Origin: JAJCYL01 sp040222875
GTDB lineage: Bacteria; Bacteroidota; Bacteroidia; Cytophagales; Cyclobacteriaceae
Direction of reading: 5' to 3'
DNA length: 64,000 nucleotides
Assembly: GCA_040222875.1 (NCBI GenBank)
Contig: JAVKCG010000004.1
Span: forward strand, 682,001 to 746,000
Shown: positions 59,222-64,000 of the stretch, piece after piece
How positions within the stretch are numbered: position 1 is the first letter of the stretch
Layout: each line of letters starts with the position of its first letter
Notes under the pieces: generated by a model
Seen by the model: only the letters and a program-made list of their open reading frames with translations
Database searches by the model: none
What the model was told of the DNA's origin: nothing
Position numbers and translations under genes: made by a program

Positions 59222-60502
59222 TTATTTAACCAATTCTCTTTTCTGCTTTCGCTTAAATGGTCTTATAATCAAGCGGATTCCTTTATCGTAATTAACATAA
59301 CTCCAAATCCAATTGAGCAATGCAACTAGTTTGTTTCTGAATCCTACCAATAATAGCAGGTGAACGAACATCCAAACATACCAGGCCATCCTGCCCTGAA
59401 ATTTGTAATGCGGCAAATCAACAACGGCCTTATTTCGGCCAACCGTGGCCATGGTTCCTTTATCATTGTATTCAAATGGTTTGAGCGCCTTGCCGGATAG
59501 TAACAATTTAAAATTCCTTGCAAGATGTTCACCTTGCTGAACAGCGACAGAGGCCAGCATTGGATGACCATTGGGTTTTTCCTCAGATTCAATTGAAGCC
59601 AAATCTCCGATTGAAAAGATATTGGGATACCCATCCACCATCAAAAACTCATCGGTTGTCAATCGGCCACTTTTGCCAGCTTTTATCCCCTTTGGTGGTG
59701 CGCCTTTTACTCCAGCTGCCCAAATCAATGTTTTGGAAGGCAACGTTTTGTTCCCAATTTGAACTTCTTCTCCGTCATAATCCTTAACCATTGAATCAAG
59801 CCAAACCTGAACGCCCATGTTCTCCAGAAAATCCAGGGCTCCTTCTGAGGCATTACTTGACATCGTATTAAGTAATGCTGAAGTTCCTTCAATTAGGTGA
59901 ACCTGCATTCGTCGAAAATCGAGGTCAGGGTAATCTTTGGGAAGCACTAATTTTTTGAGCTCTGCCAAAGCACCGGCAAGCTCAACACCTGTAGGGCCAC
60001 CTCCCACTATCACCAGATTCATAAATTTTTCTCTTTCTGAGACATCATTGGTAAGTAAAGCCTCTTCAAAATTTTGCAAAATCAAGCTTCTCAAATCAAG
60101 CGCTTCACTGATTGACTTCATTGGCATTGAATATCTGGCTACATTTTCATTACCAAAAAAGTTGGTTTCAGCACCAGTGGATAATACCAGATAGTCATAT
60201 TCTATCTCTCCCCTGTTGGTAATCAACACTTCCCTTTCGGTATCCACCTCCTGCGCTTCTGCTACTCGGAAGTAAAAATCATCGTAATTGTTAAAGATTT
60301 TCCGGAGTGGATAGGTAACGGAGTCCGGCTCAAGCCCAGCCGTTGCTACCTGATACAAAAGTGGCTGGAAAGTGTGGAAGTTGTTTTTATCAACCAAGAC
60401 AACCTGGGCATTAACTGACTTCAGGTTTTTGGCGAGGTTCATCCCTGCAAAACCGCCACCAATGATTACGATTCTAGGCTTATTAGTTTTTGGTAGGTTC
60501 AT
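59222..60502 (-). CDS. Type II NADH dehydrogenase-like flavoprotein
   Basis: A 426-residue FAD enzyme. The N-terminal FAD motif is GGGFAGMNLAKNL, and the NADH motif is VIVGGGPTGVELAGALAELK near residue 165. FHTFQPLLYQVATAGLEPD and FSIGDLASIE (second FAD motif) are NDH-2-typical. A hydrophobic C-terminal region (WYVWMFVHLLLLVGF) would anchor it to the membrane. The start overlaps the ATP-binding protein gene by 20 nt. It could pass electrons to quinone or serve as a ferric reductase for imported iron; the context suggests the latter as one option. Confidence 0.9.
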   Translation of the reverse strand: MNLPKTNKPRIVIIGGGFAGMNLAKNLKSVNAQVVLVDKNNFHTFQPLLYQVATAGLEPDSVTYPLRKIFNNYDDFYFRVAEAQEVDTEREVLITNRGEIEYDYLVLSTGAETNFFGNENVARYSMPMKSISEALDLRSLILQNFEEALLTNDVSEREKFMNLVIVGGGPTGVELAGALAELKKLVLPKDYPDLDFRRMQVHLIEGTSALLNTMSSNASEGALDFLENMGVQVWLDSMVKDYDGEEVQIGNKTLPSKTLIWAAGVKGAPPKGIKAGKSGRLTTDEFLMVDGYPNIFSIGDLASIESEEKPNGHPMLASVAVQQGEHLARNFKLLLSGKALKPFEYNDKGTMATVGRNKAVVDLPHYKFQGRMAWYVWMFVHLLLLVGFRNKLVALLNWIWSYVNYDKGIRLIIRPFKRKQKRELVK

Positions 60503-61493
60503 TCTGGAGTGCTTTCAATGTGCTTAATAATTCTGACATTTTCTCACCCTTCTTATACGTTGAAATTCCTCTCTTGATTACCCATTTGAGCACTTTCTTT
60601 TCATTCTCCAGGCCCAACTGGATATCATCAGAAAACTGGCCTAAATCGTTTCGATCCAGAGCATTTTCCATCCAAAACCTGAGTTCACTAGTTGCTTCAA
60701 TGCTCAAGTTTTGACCCTTATTGTGTTTCACCCTGCCTGTCATAAGTTCAATTTCATAATCCTCACCATGGAAGATTTTCTGGATTTCACCAGATAATGC
60801 AAGGTCTTCAGGTGTTCCTTCAATCAATTTCCTACCGAAATCCATCAGGCATATCTTATCAGCAAACTGGAGAGCAAGATTTAACTCATGTGTCGTAACA
60901 AGCATTGTTTTTTGCTGATCAACACAAATCTTGCGGAGCAACGTCATTATTTCAATGCGATTGGTGAGATCTAAATGAGCCGTCGGCTCATCCAAAAGCA
61001 TTATATCCCCATTCTGAACCAACGCTCTGGCAATCATTACTTTTTGCCGCTGTCCATCACTAAGTTGTGTGAGGCTTTTATCCAATAAGTAGTTGATCTT
61101 GGTAAGAGTGGCTGCTTTTTCAATAGCCTCAAAATCTTCTGTTTTTGGTTGAGATAACCATCTCTGATAAGGATATCTGCCAGACATCAAAACCTCCATA
61201 ACCGTTAAACCAGCAGCACTAATTTTATCGGTAGTAACTATGCTGATTTTCCTGGCAATTGCTTCTTTTGAATATTCCCCCAAATCCTTCTCAGAAACTT
61301 TAATTGACCCATTCAATCTCGATTGATATCCAGATAGCGTTTTAATGAGTGTCGTCTTTCCAACACCATTCTGACCCAAAAGGCAAACTAACTCCCCTGG
61401 ATTAAGGGTTAGTTTGTCAATAGTTTGAATCTCTTTACCATCATATCCAATTGTCAGGTCGATTATTTCTAATATGGCCGTCAAGTCGTTCAT
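60483..61493 (-). CDS. Iron-complex ABC transporter ATP-binding protein (FecE-like)
   Basis: A 336-residue ATPase with Walker A GQNGVGKTTLIK, signature TQLSDGQRQKVMIARALV, Walker B DIMLLDEPTAHLD and H-loop TTHELNLAL, all of the FecE/BtuD siderophore-importer type. Residues after about 250 form an unusual C-terminal extension of about 80 residues (LRFWMENALDRNDLGQFSDD, KKVLKWVIKRG) that FecE proteins do not normally have. It shares TGATG with the permease gene and overlaps the NDH-2 gene by 20 nt. Confidence 0.9.
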   Translation of the reverse strand: MNDLTAILEIIDLTIGYDGKEIQTIDKLTLNPGELVCLLGQNGVGKTTLIKTLSGYQSRLNGSIKVSEKDLGEYSKEAIARKISIVTTDKISAAGLTVMEVLMSGRYPYQRWLSQPKTEDFEAIEKAATLTKINYLLDKSLTQLSDGQRQKVMIARALVQNGDIMLLDEPTAHLDLTNRIEIMTLLRKICVDQQKTMLVTTHELNLALQFADKICLMDFGRKLIEGTPEDLALSGEIQKIFHGEDYEIELMTGRVKHNKGQNLSIEATSELRFWMENALDRNDLGQFSDDIQLGLENEKKVLKWVIKRGISTYKKGEKMSELLSTLKALQNEPTKN

Positions 61494-62527
61494 CAGAAAG
61501 CAACTAAACTTTTTCGTTTAATGATCAGCCAAATGATCAATGGTGCTCCTACCAATGATGTAACAGCATTAATCGGAAGCGTGGCAACCTGACCCGGCAG
61601 TTGAGATATTATGTCACAAATCAACATAACTGATGCCCCGACAAAACAAACTAATGGTTGAAGCAATCGGTGATTTGAAGTGTTAAAAAGTAGCCGCGAT
61701 ATGTGAGGGACTGCAATGCCTATAAAGGCAATGGGCCCACAAAAGGCTGTTATGGTGCCAGCCAAAATACTGGTCACTGAGATAATAATTATTCTAACAA
61801 ACCTTAAATTGAGACCGGCACTCATAGCATATTCATCTCCCAATAAGAGCATATTCAATTGGTCAGAAAGCAAAAAAACGGTGAGGCTTCCTAAAACAAT
61901 TATGGGAATTAGAATTCTTAATTCGACCCACGTTACCCCTGACAGGCTGCCGAATGTCCAGACCAAATAACTTTGTATCTGGTTGGGATCACCAAAATAT
62001 TGGAGCACACTTACAACTGCACCAACAGCACTGCCAAACATCAGTCCCACAATCAACAGGGAAGTGATGTCCCGTATTTTTGAGGCCATGGAGATCACAG
62101 CCCCAAAAACAGCAAATGCACCAATACAAGCCGCCAAAACGGAGCTCACTCCGCTAACTTGAAATGGCAAGTAAGCCGCCCCCATCACTAAGAGGGCAAC
62201 GCCCAGGCTGGCCCCAGAACTAATGCCCAACACAAAAGGGCCAGCCAATGCATTTCTAAATAAAGTTTGCATTTGCAAGCCGCTGATTCCAAGCCCAACT
62301 CCAACGGCAATGGCTGTTAGCACTTTGGGGATACGAAAGCTCCATATAATGGCAGTAGTTGCTTCATTTAGTTCGCTGCCACCCAGCACTTTTAAGATGT
62401 CAATAAAAGAAATATTGACTGATCCGATACTAAGATTTGCGAGGCTCAAGACAAGAAGCAGAGCAATGAGCACTGCTAATATTTTTCTCCATTTTGTAGC
62501 TTTTTCTTTCCAGCGTTCTTGAATCAT
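61493..62527 (-). CDS. Iron-complex ABC transporter permease (FecCD family)
   Basis: A 344-residue membrane protein with nine to ten hydrophobic segments. The FecCD signature is present: WSFRIPKVLTAIAVGVGLGI, SGLQMQTLFRNALAGPFVLG, SSGASLG, and the C-terminal GPIAFIGIAVPHISRLLF, followed by PLVCFVGASVMLICDIISQ. It is the membrane part of a siderophore, heme or cobalamin importer. No substrate-binding protein or TonB receptor is encoded in the visible operon. First gene of the operon. Confidence 0.94.
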   Translation of the reverse strand: MIQERWKEKATKWRKILAVLIALLLVLSLANLSIGSVNISFIDILKVLGGSELNEATTAIIWSFRIPKVLTAIAVGVGLGISGLQMQTLFRNALAGPFVLGISSGASLGVALLVMGAAYLPFQVSGVSSVLAACIGAFAVFGAVISMASKIRDITSLLIVGLMFGSAVGAVVSVLQYFGDPNQIQSYLVWTFGSLSGVTWVELRILIPIIVLGSLTVFLLSDQLNMLLLGDEYAMSAGLNLRFVRIIIISVTSILAGTITAFCGPIAFIGIAVPHISRLLFNTSNHRLLQPLVCFVGASVMLICDIISQLPGQVATLPINAVTSLVGAPLIIWLIIKRKSLVAF

Positions 62528-62548
62528 TGAACCGAGTAAAGTTCAAGG

Positions 62549-62578
62549 CAAAACTAACCATCAAGGGCTGAGAACAAA
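62549..62578 (-). promoter_or_regulatory. Promoter of the iron transporter operon
   Basis: On the minus strand TTTG (62575-62578), an 18-nt spacer and TAGTTTTG (62549-62556) match the Bacteroidota consensus. The -33 element directly abuts the -7 box of hemE (62580-62587). Confidence 0.65.
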
Positions 62579-62579
62579 T

Positions 62580-62587
62580 TACATTTG
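62580..62587 (+). promoter_or_regulatory. -7 box of hemE
   Basis: TACATTTG matches TAnnTTTG. Only 5 nt separate it from the hemE ATG, so the mRNA would start at or next to the start codon. No TTG was found at -33. Confidence 0.55.
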
Positions 62588-62592
62588 CGCCC

Positions 62593-63624
62593 ATGAATTT
62601 GAAAAATGACCTTTTAATTAGGGCGGCCAAAGGTGAAAAAACGGAACGGCCACCAGTATGGCTAATGCGGCAAGCAGGTAGGATTTTACCAGAATACAGA
62701 GCTGTGAGAAATTCGCTTCGGGACTTCAAAGAGCTAGTTGAAACCCCTGAGAGAGCGGCTGAGGTAACAATTCAACCAGTTGATATTCTCGGGGTAGATG
62801 CGGCAATTATTTTCTCTGATATACTTGTGATACCCGAGGCGATGGGGTTGCCTTATCAAATGAAAGAGGGCAAAGGGCCTTACTTTCCTAAAACAATCCA
62901 TACCCAAGATGATATTAACCGACTAAAAATTGCAAATCCAACTGAAGATCTCCATTATGTGTTGGATGCGATTAAAATCACAAAAAAAGAACTTGATGGA
63001 AGGGTTCCACTAATCGGCTTCGCCGGGGCACCCTGGACCATCTTTTCATATATGATTGAAGGAAGCGGGAGTAAAACTTTTTCAAAAGCCCGCGGAATGC
63101 TTTACACTAACCCTGAGCTTGCGGAGTCACTCCTTGAAAAAATAACTGACAGCACAATTGAATATTTGAAAGCACAGATAAATGCTGGTGCCGATCTTGT
63201 GCAGCTTTTCGATTCATGGGCTGGGGTGCTACCGCCAGATCACTACCAGAAATTCTCAATGATGCACATCTCAAGAATATGTGATGCAATAGATGAAGTA
63301 CCGGTAACGGTGTTCGCCAAAGGGGCATATTTCGCATTAGAGTCTATGTCAGCGCTTAATTGTGAGGTTGTGGGACTTGATTGGAATATGGATATTTCTC
63401 AAACCAGAAATCTGTTGCCAAACAAAACTCTTCAAGGAAATTTAGACCCATGTGCTTTGTATGGATCATTTTCAGAAATAGAATTGGCAACAAAAAAGAT
63501 GCTAACTGACTTCGGTGGCCATCGGCACATTGCGAATCTTGGTCATGGCGTCTATCCAGATACTGACCCAGAAAAGGTAAAGTGCTTTGTGGAGACAATT
63601 AAAAGCTATGAATCAGTGGCTTAA
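62593..63624 (+). CDS. hemE: Uroporphyrinogen decarboxylase
   Basis: A 343-residue enzyme that removes four carboxyl groups from uroporphyrinogen III to give coproporphyrinogen III in heme synthesis. The N-terminal signature RPPVWLMRQAGRILPEYR and the second signature region LIGFAGAPWTIFSYMIEG are intact. AIIFSDILVIPEAMG holds the catalytic Asp, and GLDWN, GNLDPCALYGS and NLGHGVYPDTDPE follow. The divergent neighbour is an iron-uptake operon with interleaved promoter elements. Confidence 0.96.
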   Translation: MNLKNDLLIRAAKGEKTERPPVWLMRQAGRILPEYRAVRNSLRDFKELVETPERAAEVTIQPVDILGVDAAIIFSDILVIPEAMGLPYQMKEGKGPYFPKTIHTQDDINRLKIANPTEDLHYVLDAIKITKKELDGRVPLIGFAGAPWTIFSYMIEGSGSKTFSKARGMLYTNPELAESLLEKITDSTIEYLKAQINAGADLVQLFDSWAGVLPPDHYQKFSMMHISRICDAIDEVPVTVFAKGAYFALESMSALNCEVVGLDWNMDISQTRNLLPNKTLQGNLDPCALYGSFSEIELATKKMLTDFGGHRHIANLGHGVYPDTDPEKVKCFVETIKSYESVA

Positions 63625-64000
63625 CTCTTCTTGGTTTCTTCCTGTATTTCCTTCCTAATCCGGCTGAGTGAAACGGGGTCAACACCTAAATATGTAGCTA
63701 CATATCTTTGAGCAATTCGGTTCTCTAATCCAGGAAATACCTCCTGAAAAAAGCAATAGAGCTCTCTCAATTTACCTGTCGCAAGAATTAATTCTTTTTT
63801 AGATTTTAACAACAGCTCTTTTTCAACAACTTTATTACCTAAAGCCAATAAGTCTTCATTAGATCTTCTAAGGTTTGTGAATTTCTTCTCATCAAACAAC
63901 ATCAGATCAGAATTTTCGAGTGTCTGTAAACTAATCAGACTTTCTCCATTCATCTGCCTTGCGAACCAGGGCGTCACAAACTGCCCATCTTTATAAAAAG
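63621..64000 (-). CDS. Crp/Fnr-family regulator (5' partial)
   Basis: The C-terminal 126 codons of a Crp/Fnr-like transcription factor. The frame continues through the right edge, so the start and most of the cNMP-binding domain are missing. It begins within the beta-roll (FYKDGQFVTPWFARQMNGES), followed by the dimerisation helix and an HTH (NRIAQRYVATYLGVDPVSLS). Bacteroidota proteins of this type often lack a complete cAMP site. It overlaps the end of hemE by 4 nt, tail to tail. Confidence 0.85.
   Translation of the reverse strand, partial: FYKDGQFVTPWFARQMNGESLISLQTLENSDLMLFDEKKFTNLRRSNEDLLALGNKVVEKELLLKSKKELILATGKLRELYCFFQEVFPGLENRIAQRYVATYLGVDPVSLSRIRKEIQEETKKS

Noticed and set aside
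1..64000. Insertion sequences, prophage or CRISPR
   Set aside because: No transposase, integrase, phage structural gene, terminal inverted repeat pair or regularly spaced repeat was found.

Overview
The window is about 64 kb of chromosome from a Bacteroidota bacterium, most likely of the Cytophagales type. The evidence is of several kinds. Promoters look like the Bacteroidota consensus (TTTG or TTG, a spacer of about 20 nt, then TAnnTTTG), and start codons lack Shine-Dalgarno sequences. There are families typical of the phylum (DUF2911, DUF4252, DUF2490, DUF5655, OmpA with PD40 repeats, PF13568-type beta-barrels), and many short SPII lipoproteins. Base composition is evenly AT-rich. I see no transposase, phage gene, integrase or CRISPR array, so this reads as core chromosome with lineage-specific operons. 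The genus cannot be fixed from the sequence alone. Both edges cut a gene: hemW on the left and a Crp/Fnr regulator on the right.

Layout. 0-9.1 kb: hemW, small cytosolic proteins, a membrane-anchored MutS-family ATPase with a divergent 50-residue peptide ending in CGG, an SMP-30-like lipoprotein, a beta-barrel, then ribD overlapping a free-methionine-sulfoxide reductase. 9.1-15.2 kb: prmC, a solitary radical SAM/SPASM protein, a C-terminal processing protease and a 7TM hybrid histidine kinase. 15.2-16 kb: a long gap without protein genes that holds a probable minus-strand structured RNA with its own terminator and an array of TTTACAC-like repeats. 16.8-20.6 kb: an ECF sigma / membrane anti-sigma-like / DUF4252 / DUF4252 / ABC exporter cluster with an internal terminator. 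20.7-24.1 kb: a kinase / response regulator / glycosyltransferase operon coupled by overlapping codons. 24.2-32.3 kb: an ABCG-like transporter with extra N-terminal domains, a lipoprotein, a membrane patatin and glycerol kinase. 32.4-36 kb: a CPA1 antiporter, a bacterial GOLPH3 homologue and a K+ channel with an RCK domain.

36-46 kb is envelope biology: OmpA/PD40, a large secreted protein, a 71-residue LuxR-type protein, an M14 carboxypeptidase, a LysM transglycosylase, an O-methyltransferase and DUF2911. 46-50 kb contains a tightly packed four-gene operon: exported RidA-like lipoprotein, TPR lipoprotein, sulfotransferase and class IV aminotransferase. 50-56 kb: thioredoxin-like protein, Mn-type superoxide dismutase, tadA, a tandem retropepsin-PDZ protein, aspS and tRNA-Leu(GAG). 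56-64 kb: crcB, an AcpH-like protein, TerB, an inositol-monophosphatase-like enzyme, and a FecCD-FecE-NDH-2 operon divergent from hemE.

Themes: heme and iron genes occur at both ends of the window (hemW; hemE facing the iron transporter with interleaved promoter elements). Several promoters sit so close to the ATG (ribD, K+ channel, hemE) that the mRNAs may be leaderless. The strongest candidates for something undescribed are the minus-strand RNA near 15.5-15.8 kb, the RidA/TPR/sulfotransferase/aminotransferase operon, and the small CGG-tailed peptide at 5.1 kb. All assignments come from reading translations and motifs by eye; no database search was run.
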